From Phytohabitans maris (GTDB lineage: Bacteria > Actinomycetota > Actinomycetes > Mycobacteriales > Micromonosporaceae): a DNA stretch of 64,000 nt. Position numbers and translations under genes: made by a program. Every line of letters begins with the position of its first letter. Position 1 is the first letter of the stretch. The notes under the pieces were generated by a model. It did not search any database and was not told the origin of the DNA. It worked only from the letters and a program-made list of their open reading frames with translations. This document shows, piece after piece, positions 1-8,796 of this stretch. The DNA lies in contig NZ_JAVHUY010000028.1 in assembly GCF_031085175.1 (NCBI RefSeq), positions 1-64,000 of the forward strand, given 5' to 3'.

Positions 1-21
1 GGGGCGGCCACAGGGATTGCG

Positions 22-1008
22 TCAGTACTGCCGTTCGGGGAGGACGGCTTTGGCTTGTTCCTGGGTGAAGGTGGTCTCTTTGGTGATCACGCGGGGTTCG
101 ACGGTTTCGCCGGCGTGGACTTTTTGGACGAGGTCCATCAGTTGTGGGCCGAGTAGGGGTGAGCATTCGACGATGAAGTTGATTTTGCCGTCGGCGAGGG
201 CTTGCATGCCGTCGTGGACGGCGTCGACGGTGATGATTTTGATGTCGGTGCCGGGCTTCTTGCCGGCGCCTTCGATGGCTTCGATGGCGCCCAGGCCCAT
301 GTCGTCGTTGTGGGCGTAGAGCACGTCGATGTCGGGGTTGGCCTTGAGGAAGGCTTCCATGACTTCTTTGCCTTTGGCGCGGGTGAACTCGCCGGTCTGG
401 GAGGCGATGATCTTGAATTTGGGGTCGGTGGCGATGACGTCGCCGAAGCCTTTTTTGCGGTCGTTGGCGGGGGCGGAGCCGGTGGTGCCTTGGAGTTCGA
501 CGATGTTTACCGGGTCGGTGGTGGTGGTGTACTGGTTGACGAGCCAGTCGCCGGCTTTTTTGCCTTCTTCGACGAAGTCGGAGCCGATGAAGGTCTTGTA
601 GAGGGTGGTGTCGGTGGAGTCGACGGCGCGGTCGGTGAGGATGACGGGGATGCCGGCGTCTTTGGCTTCTTTGAGGACGGTGTCCCAGCCGGACTCGACG
701 ACGGGGGAGAAGGCGATGATGTCGACCTTCTGTTGGATGAACGAGCGGATGGCTTTGATCTGGTTTTCCTGTTTTTGTTGGGCGTCGGAGAACTTGAGGT
801 CGATCCCGGCTTGTTTGGCGGAGTCCTGGATTGATTTGGTGTTCGCGGTGCGCCAGCCGCTTTCGGCGCCGACCTGGGAGAACCCGAGGGTGATCTTCCC
901 GTCGTCGGTGCCGCCGCCGGCACCGTCACCACCATCACCACCGCACGCCGTCATTGCCACGGCGGCCAGCAGGCCGGCGGCCACCGCTGCGGACCATCTC
1001 CTGAGCAT
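22..1008 (-). CDS. Sugar ABC transporter substrate-binding lipoprotein
   Basis: 328 aa. The N-terminus is a lipoprotein signal: basic start, hydrophobic stretch and a TAC lipobox with the acylated Cys near residue 22, so the protein should sit on the outer face of the membrane. The rest reads as a periplasmic-binding-protein fold of the ribose/galactofuranose (YtfQ-like) group, which delivers a sugar to an importer. ATPase and permease genes would lie beyond the left edge of the window. The start is set by AGGAGG eight bases before ATG. A LacI-type regulator is transcribed divergently and is the likely repressor. Lys, Glu and Gln codons often end in A here, unlike neighbouring genes. The exact sugar cannot be read from sequence. 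Confidence 0.9.
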   Translation of the reverse strand: MLRRWSAAVAAGLLAAVAMTACGGDGGDGAGGGTDDGKITLGFSQVGAESGWRTANTKSIQDSAKQAGIDLKFSDAQQKQENQIKAIRSFIQQKVDIIAFSPVVESGWDTVLKEAKDAGIPVILTDRAVDSTDTTLYKTFIGSDFVEEGKKAGDWLVNQYTTTTDPVNIVELQGTTGSAPANDRKKGFGDVIATDPKFKIIASQTGEFTRAKGKEVMEAFLKANPDIDVLYAHNDDMGLGAIEAIEGAGKKPGTDIKIITVDAVHDGMQALADGKINFIVECSPLLGPQLMDLVQKVHAGETVEPRVITKETTFTQEQAKAVLPERQY

Positions 1009-1355
1009 CGCTTCCTCCTGCCACGAGAGTTGACGCGAACTGCCACGAAAGTTGATGCGAACCGTGCTAGGTGAGCGTTAACATAGACAAACGTGACGAG
1101 TCCCGCCGGGAGAACGGGGATCGTCGTGCTGCTGGCCGTATCCAGGGTCTTGAAGATCCACTAGCCACAGAAGATCGACGCGGGTCACGGAAGTGGCCTG
1201 TGTCACCTTCCGCGAACGAGAATGTTACCGTTCTCTACTCAGGCGTCAAGAGATGATCCCGATCTGTTGCCGATGCGTTGCCAGCGGGCAGGACTGACGC
1301 GGGCCGGCTCCGGGCGCTAACTTGTGATCGGTAACAACTGGGGTCAGGGGGCGAT
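1009..1355. promoter_or_regulatory. Divergent control region between sugar-binding protein and LacI gene
   Basis: A 347-base gene-free stretch. It holds two tandem 22-base units (1021-1042 and 1043-1064; core AGTTGAYGCGAAC) in the 5' leader of the sugar-binding gene. Next to them is GTGAGCGTTAAC (1071-1082), which contains the GTTAACGC-type core common in LacI-family operators, and GCGCTAAC lies near 1314-1321 just before the LacI gene. I read these as candidate operators for autoregulation and control of the importer; this is inference from position and motif type. Confidence 0.4.
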
Positions 1356-2432
1356 GTGGCAGCAAAGCGACCGGCGGCCGACGACGGGCAGGCCGCCCGG
1401 ACCGACGGGGCGGTCGCGCCCCAGCCCCGCGGCTCGGTCATGCGCGACGTGGCCCGGCTGGCCGGCGTCTCGCACCAGACCGTGTCCCGCGTGCTCAACG
1501 AGCACCCCAACGTGCGGCAGGAGACCCGGCGCCGGGTCCTGGAGGCGATGCAGGCGCTCAACTACCGGCGCAACCTCGCCGCCCGCACGCTGGTCACCCG
1601 CCGCTCCGGGACGCTCGGCGTGGTCGGCCTGGAGACCACGCTCTTCGGCCCGGCCTCGATGCTCTACGGGATCGAGGACGCCGCCCGCACCGCCGGCTAC
1701 TTCGTCACCGTCGCCTCGGTCCGCACGCTCGAGCGCCGCTCGGTGCTGGAGGCCGTCGACCGGCTCTGCCAGCAGTCCGTGGAGGGGATCGTCGCGATCG
1801 CGCCGAAGCCCGCGGTGACCAACGCGCTCGTCCAGGTGCCCTCCGGGCTGGCCAGCGTCGGCGTGGGCGGTGGCGCCGACGACGACGCCGTGCCGACCGT
1901 CCGGATCGACAACGCCGCCGGCGCGCGGCTCGCCACCCAGCACCTGCTCGACTTAGGACACTCCACAGTGCACCACGTCGCCGGGCCGCCGGACTGGCCG
2001 GAGGCGCGCGAGCGCGTCGAGGGCTGGCGCGGCACGCTCTACGCGGCCGGCGCGCCGGTGCCGCCGGTCGAGCCCGGGTCGTGGAGCGCGCAGTCCGGAT
2101 ACGAGCAGGGGCAGGCGCTCGCCCGCGACCCCGCCGTGACGGCCGTCTTCTGCGGCAACGACCAGATCGCCCTCGGCCTGCTCCGTGCGCTGCACGAGGC
2201 CGGCCGCCGGGTGCCGCACGAGGTGAGCGTCGTCGGCTTCGACGACATGCCCGACTCCGGCTACTTCCTGCCCCCGCTGACCACGATCCACCAGGACTTC
2301 GCCGAGCTCGGCCGGCGCAGCCTCACCGTCCTGCTCGACCAGATCCAGCACCCCGGCGACCGCCCGGCCGACCACGTGCTGCTCTCCCCGGAGCTGGTCG
2401 TCCGCGCGAGCACCGCGCCCCCTCGGGCGTGA
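1356..2432 (+). CDS. LacI-family transcriptional regulator
   Basis: 358 aa with a GTG start preceded by AGGGGGCG. An N-terminal helix-turn-helix (about residues 29-75, beginning MRDVARLAGVSHQTVSRVLN) is followed by a LacI/periplasmic-binding sensor domain ending in the usual STAPP-type tail. A later in-frame ATG at the helix-turn-helix (about 1440) is an alternative start. It faces the sugar-binding lipoprotein gene, so it probably senses the imported sugar or a metabolite of it. Codon 200 is TTA (1953-1955), rare in GC-rich actinobacteria and a possible bldA-type translation control. It lies beside GGA and ACA codons in a TCCACAGTG motif. A dispersed repeat follows the stop codon. Confidence 0.9.
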   Translation: MAAKRPAADDGQAARTDGAVAPQPRGSVMRDVARLAGVSHQTVSRVLNEHPNVRQETRRRVLEAMQALNYRRNLAARTLVTRRSGTLGVVGLETTLFGPASMLYGIEDAARTAGYFVTVASVRTLERRSVLEAVDRLCQQSVEGIVAIAPKPAVTNALVQVPSGLASVGVGGGADDDAVPTVRIDNAAGARLATQHLLDLGHSTVHHVAGPPDWPEARERVEGWRGTLYAAGAPVPPVEPGSWSAQSGYEQGQALARDPAVTAVFCGNDQIALGLLRALHEAGRRVPHEVSVVGFDDMPDSGYFLPPLTTIHQDFAELGRRSLTVLLDQIQHPGDRPADHVLLSPELVVRASTAPPRA

Positions 2433-2460
2433 CCAGGACCGACATTCCACAAGAGACATT

Positions 2461-2541
2461 GAGCTGCCGCGACGCCCGTCGTGGTCCGGACCGTCGCGGG
2501 GTGCATTCCCGCGGCCTCACCCTCCGCGGTTTGACAACCCC
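2461..2541 (+). repeat. Dispersed intergenic repeat, copy after the first LacI gene
   Basis: Begins GAGCTGCCGCGACGCCCGTC, contains the palindrome GGTCCGGACC, then CCCGCGGCCTCACCCTCCGC, and ends in GGTTTGACAACCC. The same order of blocks recurs at 16134-16190, 54226-54298 and, inverted, at 18746-18818 and 8797-8918. It starts about 30 bases after the LacI stop. In this copy the tail has TTGACA where the 18746 copy has TTCACA, so it may supply a -35 box to the following zinc-ribbon gene. Function unknown. Confidence 0.75.
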
Positions 2542-2570
2542 GATGGCGTACCGCTGGTACCCTGCCCCGG

Positions 2571-3188
2571 GTGATCATCTTCGGACTTTCCGTCTTCTAC
2601 TTCATGGGCCTGATCGGCAAGGGCCGGTTCGCCTGCCCCAACTGTGGCGGCGACCGGGACTACGAGCACCGCACCGCCCGCCGGTTCTTCACGCTCTTCT
2701 TCGTCCCGGTGATCCCGCTGGACAAGGTCGGCGAGGTCGTGCGCTGCCAGACCTGCCGGGTCCGCTTCGACCCCGCGGTGCTGGCCGCCCCCACGAGCGC
2801 CCAGCTCGCCAGCGCCCTCCCGGCCGGCATGCGCGCGGTCGCCGCGGTGGTGCTGCGCGCCGGCGGCACGTCCGAGGCCGCGATCGGCGCGGCGCTCTCC
2901 GCCGTGCGGGCCGCCGGCGCCGAGGGGTACGACGTGACGCACCTGCGGGCCGACCTCGACCAGCCCGCCGACGCGGCCGCCGAGCCGCTGCGCGCGCTCT
3001 CCGCCCACCTGACCCTGGACGCCCGCGAGCGCTACCTCGCCGACGGCGCCCGGATCGGCCTCGCCGACGGACCGCTCACGCCCACCGAGCGGGACGCGCT
3101 CGGCTGGCTCGCCAACGCCCTCGCCCTGACCCCGGCCCACGCGCTCGGCGTCATCACGACGGTCGAGCAGTCCGCCCGCATGGGGTAG
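2571..3188 (+). CDS. Zinc-ribbon protein with TerB-like C-terminal region
   Basis: 205 aa. Residues 1-15 are hydrophobic; CPNCGG near residue 22 and CQTC near residue 60 form a CxxC pair typical of a zinc ribbon, with an FFVPVIPL hydrophobic segment between them. The C-terminal half is a helical, acidic domain resembling TerB-type stress domains. The family is common in actinobacteria but its biochemical role is not known to me. A GTG start with TACCCT eight bases upstream (2558-2563) suggests a leaderless transcript. It stands alone between the dispersed repeat and the erythromycin-esterase homologue. Confidence 0.7.
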   Translation: MIIFGLSVFYFMGLIGKGRFACPNCGGDRDYEHRTARRFFTLFFVPVIPLDKVGEVVRCQTCRVRFDPAVLAAPTSAQLASALPAGMRAVAAVVLRAGGTSEAAIGAALSAVRAAGAEGYDVTHLRADLDQPADAAAEPLRALSAHLTLDARERYLADGARIGLADGPLTPTERDALGWLANALALTPAHALGVITTVEQSARMG

Positions 3189-3265
3189 CCGGCCCGCGCG
3201 GTTGAGCCACCCGCCCCCGGGTAACCGGTTGGTACGGCACAACCGAACCCGCCGGGAGGCAAACG

Positions 3266-4555
3266 ATGTCACGGTACGGGGACGAGGTCGCCGCGCTTGC
3301 CGCGCCGCTGGAGGGTGCCGGCGACTTCGACGTACTGCTGGACCGGGTCGGCACGGCCCGGGTCGTCATGCTGGGCGAGGCCAGCCACGGCACGCACGAG
3401 TTCTACCGCTGGCGCGCGCAGCTCACCGAGCGGCTGATCGAGGAGGCCGCCTTCTCGTTCGTGGCCGTCGAGGGGGACTGGCCCGACTGCGAGCGGGTCG
3501 ACCGCAGCGTACGGCTGGAGGACGGGGCACCGGAGGACCCGCGGGCCGCGCTCGCCACGTTCGAGCGGTGGCCGACCTGGATGTGGGCCAACGACGAGAC
3601 CGCCGACTTCGCCCAGTGGCTGCGCTGGCACAACGCCCAGACGGAGCCCGAGGTACGCGCCGGAGTGCACGGCCTCGACGTGTACTCGCTGTGGGAGTCG
3701 CTGCGCGAGATCCTCGTCCACCTGCGCGAGCACGACCCCGAGCAGGTGCCGGCCGCGCTCGCCGCGTACCAGTGCTTCGAGCCGTACACCGAGGACGCCC
3801 AGCTGTACGCGCTGGCCACCCGCTTCGTCGAGCCCGCCTGCGAGAACGAGGTCGTCGACCTGCTCGTCCAGCTGCGCCGGCAGGCCCAGGAGGCGGACGG
3901 CCCGGCCCGCTTCGCCGCCTGGCAGAACGCCGAGGTGGTCAGCGGGGCCGAACGCTACTACCGGGCGATGATCCGCGGCGGCCGCGAGTCCTGGAACGTA
4001 CGCGACCGCCACATGGACGCCACCCTCGCCCGGCTGCTCGACCACTACGGCCCGGAGTCGAAGGCCGTGGTGTGGGCGCACAACACGCACGTCGGCGACG
4101 CCCGCGCCACCGACATGGGCGAGCGCGGCGAGGTCAACCTCGGCCAGCTCGCCCGCGAACGGTACGGCGAGGACGACGTCGTGCTGCTCGGCTTCGGCAG
4201 CCACCACGGCACGGTGCTGGCCGGTGACGGCTGGGGCGCGCCGATGGAGGAGATGGTGGTGCCGCCGGCCCGCGAGACCTCCCTGGAGGGCGTGCTGCAC
4301 GCGGCGGCGCCACGGCGGAGCCTCTTCGTCTTCCCCCGCGACGACCGGCCCGACCTGCTCACCGACACGCTCGACCACCGGGCGATCGGCGTGGTCTACC
4401 ACCCGGAGCGGGACCAGTGGAGCAACTACGTGCCCACGACGCTGGGTGACCGGTACGACGCGTTCTGCTGGTTCGACGAGACCACGGCCGTACGCGCGAT
4501 GCGGGTCCCGGCCGCGCCGGTCTTCGAGCCCGAGACCTACCCGACCGGCGCCTGA
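3266..4555 (+). CDS. Erythromycin esterase family protein
   Basis: 429 aa, the usual length of the Ere family. The motif GEASHGTHEFYRWR near residues 36-49 matches the conserved Glu/His region of erythromycin esterases, and VVWAHNTHVGDA near residue 271 matches the second conserved His block. Known members hydrolyse the macrolactone of erythromycin, but many chromosomal homologues have other, unknown substrates, so resistance is not established. GGGAGG precedes ATG at a good distance. It stands alone and is not obviously in an operon; the following aldo/keto reductase is 75 bases away. Confidence 0.85.
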   Translation: MSRYGDEVAALAAPLEGAGDFDVLLDRVGTARVVMLGEASHGTHEFYRWRAQLTERLIEEAAFSFVAVEGDWPDCERVDRSVRLEDGAPEDPRAALATFERWPTWMWANDETADFAQWLRWHNAQTEPEVRAGVHGLDVYSLWESLREILVHLREHDPEQVPAALAAYQCFEPYTEDAQLYALATRFVEPACENEVVDLLVQLRRQAQEADGPARFAAWQNAEVVSGAERYYRAMIRGGRESWNVRDRHMDATLARLLDHYGPESKAVVWAHNTHVGDARATDMGERGEVNLGQLARERYGEDDVVLLGFGSHHGTVLAGDGWGAPMEEMVVPPARETSLEGVLHAAAPRRSLFVFPRDDRPDLLTDTLDHRAIGVVYHPERDQWSNYVPTTLGDRYDAFCWFDETTAVRAMRVPAAPVFEPETYPTGA

Positions 4556-4630
4556 GCGGACGGCGCCCGACCGTGGGGAACGTGACGGCCGTCATGTGCG
4601 GGCCGGTCGCCGGCGGGGTTGGATGGAGCG

Positions 4631-5470
4631 ATGACGCCGACTACCGCGCCCACCGTCACGCTGACCCACGGCGCCGAGATGCCGCGGCTGGGCCTGGGCA
4701 CCTGGCCGATGGACGACAGCGCCGCCGAGGCCACCGTGGCCGCCGCGATCGAGCTGGGCTACCGGCTCGTCGACACCGCGGAGAACTACGGCAACGAGCG
4801 CGGCGTCGGCCGCGGCCTCAAGGCCTCCGGGGTGCCGCGCGAGGAGCTGTTCGTCACGACCAAGTTCAACAAGCGCTGGCACGGCGTCGAGCTGGCCGCC
4901 GAGGCGTACGAGCGCAGCCTCGACCTGCTCGGCCTGGACTACCTGGACCTGCTGCTCATCCACTGGCCCAACCCGGCCCACGACCGCTACGTGCAGGCCT
5001 GGCAGGGGCTGGCCCGGCTGCTGGAGCGGGGCCGGCTGCGGGCCGTCGGCACCTCGAACTTCAAACCCACCCACCTGGAACGGGTCATCGCCGAGACCGG
5101 GGTCGTGCCGGACGTCAACCAGATCCAGCTCAGCCCGACCGTGACCCGCGAGTCCGCCCGTGCCTACCACGCGAAGCACGGGATCGTCACCCAGTCGTGG
5201 TCGCCGATCGGCGGCCAGCGCAACGAGGTGCTGGGCGCGCCGGTCGTGGTCGAGCTGGCCGAGCGGCACGGCCGTACCCCGGCCCAGATCGTGCTCCGCT
5301 GGCACATGGAGCTCGGACTGGCGACGATCCCGAAGTCGACCGACCCGGTCCGGCTCCGGCAAAACCTCGACGTCTTCGACTTCTCGCTCACGGCCGGCGA
5401 GGTGGCCGCGATCTCCGCGCTGGACCAGGGCGACGCGGCCGGCGCCGACTCCGACGTCTCCGGCCACTGA
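4631..5470 (+). CDS. Aldo/keto reductase (diketogluconate reductase type)
   Basis: 279 aa from the ATG at 4631. Catalytic tetrad elements are visible: the Asp and Tyr in VDTAENYGNE, Lys in TTKFN and His in LLIHWP. The C-terminal IPKSTDPVRLRQN block is the NADPH phosphate-binding motif of AKR family 5, which contains 2,5-diketo-D-gluconate reductases and general carbonyl reductases. It should act in the cytosol on a small aldehyde or ketone; the real substrate is unknown. An in-frame TTG four codons upstream was not chosen because ATG has the better-placed purine-rich GGATGGAG sequence. Confidence 0.88.
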   Translation: MTPTTAPTVTLTHGAEMPRLGLGTWPMDDSAAEATVAAAIELGYRLVDTAENYGNERGVGRGLKASGVPREELFVTTKFNKRWHGVELAAEAYERSLDLLGLDYLDLLLIHWPNPAHDRYVQAWQGLARLLERGRLRAVGTSNFKPTHLERVIAETGVVPDVNQIQLSPTVTRESARAYHAKHGIVTQSWSPIGGQRNEVLGAPVVVELAERHGRTPAQIVLRWHMELGLATIPKSTDPVRLRQNLDVFDFSLTAGEVAAISALDQGDAAGADSDVSGH

Positions 5471-5476
5471 CCGCCG

Positions 5477-5890
5477 TCAGGGCAGCGGCGTCATCGCGAC
5501 CACCCGCCCCGACCACGGGCAGTACCGGTCGCTGGTGAGCGTGCCGTTCTCCACGTCGGAGGGGAGGCCGTCGCAGACCTCGACGGCGAGGTCGACGAAC
5601 TCCACGTCGCCCGGGTCTATGTGCCAGCTGTAGCCGACGTTGACCTCGGGTCCGGTGCGCACGATCAAGCCGTTCGGAAACTGGTCGCTCTGCTGGTTGA
5701 GGCTCGCGAAGGCGGCGGTGACGTCGGCGGCCTCCACCAGGTGGATCCGGAACTGCTCGACGTTGCCGCCCTCGCCGACCTGGATCGTCGCGACGTACTC
5801 GCCGGCGGTCGCGGCCGCGGCCGGGGTGGCCGGGACCGCCACGGCGGCGAGGGCCAGGGCGGACAGGACGGCGGTCAATCTGGCTCGCAA
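5477..5890 (-). CDS. Secreted BP74-like domain protein
   Basis: 137 aa with a clear signal peptide (MRARLTAVLSALALAAVAV, cleavage near AAAA around residue 27). The mature part contains GYSWHIDPGD, VEVCDGLPSDVE and RYCPWSGRV, the block order I recognise from the N-terminal domain of the Dictyostelium calmodulin-binding protein BP74 and its bacterial secreted homologues. Two cysteines in the CDG and YCPW motifs probably pair. Role in bacteria unknown. It converges on the aldo/keto reductase with only six bases between stops. The family call is from memory of the motif pattern. Confidence 0.7.
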   Translation of the reverse strand: MRARLTAVLSALALAAVAVPATPAAAATAGEYVATIQVGEGGNVEQFRIHLVEAADVTAAFASLNQQSDQFPNGLIVRTGPEVNVGYSWHIDPGDVEFVDLAVEVCDGLPSDVENGTLTSDRYCPWSGRVVAMTPLP

Positions 5891-6036
5891 GGGGTGCCTC
5901 CTCTGCTCCGAAGGGACAGCGTCGAGTCGCCGTGGCCATCCTCCGCTTCGCCGCTTTCATCCGGCTTTCATCTTGGTTTCACCGGCTTCGATCCCGGGGT
6001 ATAGGCCGAGGCCGCCGCACCGGCCACACTGGAGCG

Positions 6037-7263
6037 ATGACAGGCAGCGAGCTCGCGGAGAGCTACGACCCGCTCGGCGCGCACCTCGCCGATCCGCACC
6101 CCTTCTACGCCGAGGCCCGGCGCAGCGAGCCGGTCTTCTTCTCGGCGCGGCTGGACGCCTGGGTGGTCACCCGCTTCGACGACGTCGACGCGATCCTGAA
6201 GGACCCGGAGGTCTTCTCCTCGGCCCACAGCCTCCGGCCGGTCCGGCAGCTGTACCCGGCGACGTTCGCCGCGTTCGCCGAGGGCTACCCGCCCAAGCCG
6301 GACCACATCACCTCGGACGGCGAGGCCCACCGCCGCCTGCGCGCCCCGTACACCAAGCGGCTCTCGCCCGCCGCGGTCAAGGCGCTGGAGCCGTCGATCC
6401 GGAAGCGAGCCGAAGGGCTGGTCGAGTCGTTCGCCGGGGAGGGCGGGGCCGACCTGGTCGCGCGGTACACCTCGCCGCTGCCGGTCGACACCACTGCCGA
6501 CCTGTTCGGCATCGCCCCGGCCGACGTCGCCACCGCCAAGTCGGGCAGCGAGTCGCTGTTTCAGCTCGGCAGCGCCGACCTGACCGAGGCGGACGAGGCG
6601 GCCGCCGCCCGGGAGTTTGTCGCGTTCCAGCACCTGATGGCCGGCTACGTGCGCCGCCGGCACGCCGACCCCGAGGACGACCTGGTCAGCGACGTCGTCG
6701 CGGCCCTCGCCCCGGACCCGGAGCCGCTCACCTTCGACCAGGAGGCGGAGCTGGTCGGGACGATCTGCAGCACCATCGGCGCCGGCCACATCACCACCAC
6801 CGACACCATCGGAAACGCCCTGCGGCTGCTGCTCGACCACCCCGACCAGTGGGAGCTGCTGTGCCGGCGGCCGGAGCTGGTCCCCAACGCGGTCGAGGAG
6901 GCCCTGCGGTACGAGGCGCCGGTGCCGACCCTCTTCCGCCGCGCCACCCGCCCGGCCACGGTCGCCGGCGTGGAGATCCCGGCCGGCGCGGACGTGCTGC
7001 TCGTCTTCGCCTCCGCCAACCGCGACGAGGAGCGCTACCCGGACGCCGCCCGGTTCGACGCGACCCGCGCCCCGAGCCGCCACTTCGGCTTCGGCGCCGG
7101 CGTACACACCTGCGTCGGCGCCGCGCTCGCCCGCGCCCAGGCCCGCGTCGCGCTCCAGGTCCTCACCGAGCGCCTCCCGACCCTGCGCCGGCCGGACCAC
7201 CCGATCCGGCTCCGCCCCTCCATCAACGTCCGCGGCCCGCTCGCGCTCCGACCGCGCTGGTGA
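6037..7263 (+). CDS. Cytochrome P450
   Basis: 408 aa, the normal size for a soluble bacterial P450. Visible hallmarks are an I-helix GAGHITTTDT, the ExxR motif in EALRYEAP, and the heme loop FGFGAGVHTCVG with the heme-ligand Cys near residue 359. The I-helix has GHITT in place of the more usual GxDT. The ATG at 6037 is chosen because the N-terminus then begins normally before YDPLGAHLADPHPFY. No ferredoxin or reductase gene is adjacent, so redox partners must be elsewhere. Substrate unknown; the nearest neighbours give no pathway context. Confidence 0.92.
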   Translation: MTGSELAESYDPLGAHLADPHPFYAEARRSEPVFFSARLDAWVVTRFDDVDAILKDPEVFSSAHSLRPVRQLYPATFAAFAEGYPPKPDHITSDGEAHRRLRAPYTKRLSPAAVKALEPSIRKRAEGLVESFAGEGGADLVARYTSPLPVDTTADLFGIAPADVATAKSGSESLFQLGSADLTEADEAAAAREFVAFQHLMAGYVRRRHADPEDDLVSDVVAALAPDPEPLTFDQEAELVGTICSTIGAGHITTTDTIGNALRLLLDHPDQWELLCRRPELVPNAVEEALRYEAPVPTLFRRATRPATVAGVEIPAGADVLLVFASANRDEERYPDAARFDATRAPSRHFGFGAGVHTCVGAALARAQARVALQVLTERLPTLRRPDHPIRLRPSINVRGPLALRPRW

Positions 7264-7489
7264 CCCAGACACATGCGGCCCCGGTCCGCCTCGGCGGCGG
7301 GCCGCCTGCGCGGGTGCTTTCCGCGGGCACCGCTGCGGCCGGTTCCGCTCCACCGCCTCACCGCTGCGGGCCGCGTCTCACCCCGGCCGCCGGCGGGCGG
7401 ATGTGTGTGTGCGGGAAGCTCTGGAGCTGCCCCGTCTGTGCGTGCGACCGCACAGCTTCGCGCACCCGCCGCGGGCTTCGGCGCGAGCG

Positions 7490-7700
7490 CCGTCTGGGGT
7501 GGGGCTTGTGCCGCGGGGCCGGCAGCGGAGGCCCGGGCACTCGGCGAGCGCCAGCTCGGCGCCGGCCATAGCGGTGCCCGCGGGAAAGCACCCCAGGAAA
7601 ACGCTGCGCTGCGCTCCATGTTTCCCCGGGAACCCCGCGCAAACGGTCCGCAGCTGAGGCGGGCCGGGGCACATGCGGTCCGAAGAAGCGCCGGGAGGTG
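7490..7700 (-). repeat. Composite dispersed repeat downstream of the P450
   Basis: The gene-free stretch 7264-7721 holds mosaic repeat modules. TGGGGCTTGTGCCGCGG (near 7498) and GGTCCGAAGAAGCGCCGGGA (near 7677) recur almost identically at 32776-32870. Between them, 7576-7650 is a long form of the dispersed repeat (CCCGCGGGAAAGCACCCC through ACGGTCCG) that is repeated in the same orientation at 8820-8893, on the other side of the methyltransferase gene. No convincing gene was seen in 7264-7721, although it is extremely GC-rich in all frames. Confidence 0.65.
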
Positions 7701-7721
7701 CGCCCCGGCTCCGAAAGCTCC

Positions 7722-8537
7722 CTACGGCTTTCGGCCGACGGCGCAGACGCGCCACGGCGCCACGTCGAGGTCGGTGGCGGCGGGATCGGGACGCCATTGT
7801 GGACACGGGACCACACCCGGCTCGAGCAGCTCCAGGCCGTCGAAGAACGCGGCGATCTGCGCGGGCGTGCGCAGCGCCTGGGGTGCGGAGCCGGTCTGGT
7901 TCCAGAGGCGCACCGCCTCTTCCAGCGGCGCGCTGACCCCGCTGATCGGATGCGCGACCGCGAGGTGGCTGCCGGACGGCGCGGCGTCCACGAGCCGCTT
8001 GACGATCGCCTGCGCGGCGTCGTCGTCCATGATGAACTGCACGACCCCCAGCATCATGATGCCGACCGGCCGGCTGAAGTCGAGCGTCTCGGCGGCGACC
8101 CGCAGGATCGTCTCCGGGTCGTGCGCGTCGGCGTCGATGTAGTCGGTCGCGCCCAGCGGGCTCCCGACGAGCAGGGCGCGGGCGTGGGCCAGCACGATGG
8201 GATCGTTGTCGACGTAGACGATGCGGCTCTCGGGAGCCGCCGCCTGGGCCACCTCGTGCGTGTTGTTGGCGGTGGGCAGGCCGGTGCCGATGTCGAGGAA
8301 CTGGCGGATCCCGGCCTCGTCGACCAGGTGCCGGACCGCCCGGATCAGGAACGCGCGGTCGACCCGCGCCGCCTCCACGACGTCCGGCAGGACCTGGCGG
8401 ATCTGCTCGCCGGCCTCCCGGTCCGAGGCGTAGTTGTCCCTGCCGCCGAGCCAGTAGTCCCAGACCCGAGCCGAGTGCGCGACACTCGAGTCGATCTTGA
8501 CTCGCCCGCGGGCCACCTCTGGGCTCCCCTCCGTCAC
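7722..8537 (-). CDS. SAM-dependent methyltransferase of the DUF574 family
   Basis: 271 aa from a GTG start at 8537, which gives the family-typical N-terminus (SSVAHSARVWDYWLGGRDNY, residues 14-33). FLDIGTGLPTANNTHE is the SAM-binding motif I, and YVDNDPIVLAHARALL follows as motif II. The family is greatly expanded in Streptomyces and Micromonosporaceae; substrates are unknown. Its C-terminus ends APWRVCAVGRKP. It lies alone between two mosaic repeat blocks that share a 75-base direct repeat, so it may have been moved as a unit. Confidence 0.88.
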   Translation of the reverse strand: MTEGSPEVARGRVKIDSSVAHSARVWDYWLGGRDNYASDREAGEQIRQVLPDVVEAARVDRAFLIRAVRHLVDEAGIRQFLDIGTGLPTANNTHEVAQAAAPESRIVYVDNDPIVLAHARALLVGSPLGATDYIDADAHDPETILRVAAETLDFSRPVGIMMLGVVQFIMDDDAAQAIVKRLVDAAPSGSHLAVAHPISGVSAPLEEAVRLWNQTGSAPQALRTPAQIAAFFDGLELLEPGVVPCPQWRPDPAATDLDVAPWRVCAVGRKP

Positions 8538-8796
8538 CGCGGCACCCTTCCACTCACGTTCGCGGCCGTCGAACGCGCACAGCCTACCGCGCCGGCGCCA
8601 CCCGGGCCCGGCCGCCCGGCTCGGCGGCGGCCGCCCGCTCTGTCCACAGTGGGCGTCCGTCGCCCGGGAGCTCGCCGGCCGGAGCCGCCGGACCGCCCCG
8701 GCGCGGGAGTCCGGTATCCGGGCCGTGATCGGTGGCAGCCGTGGGGCGAACCCACCGTCCACAGTGGCGGCGCTCGGGTACCCGGGGTGGCGTGTG

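Noticed and set aside
3266-4555. Erythromycin-esterase homologue considered as a macrolide resistance gene
   Set aside because: Family match only; many homologues have other substrates and no resistance context is visible.
5640-7571. A 643-codon open frame over the P450
   Set aside because: It is a wrong-frame reading of the P450 gene; the P450 frame has all family motifs.
8639-8650. TGTCCACA sequences resembling DnaA boxes (also near 17042 and 38304)
   Set aside because: They are scattered, not clustered, often part of the TCCACAGTGGA motif, and no dnaA, dnaN or AT-rich origin region is present.
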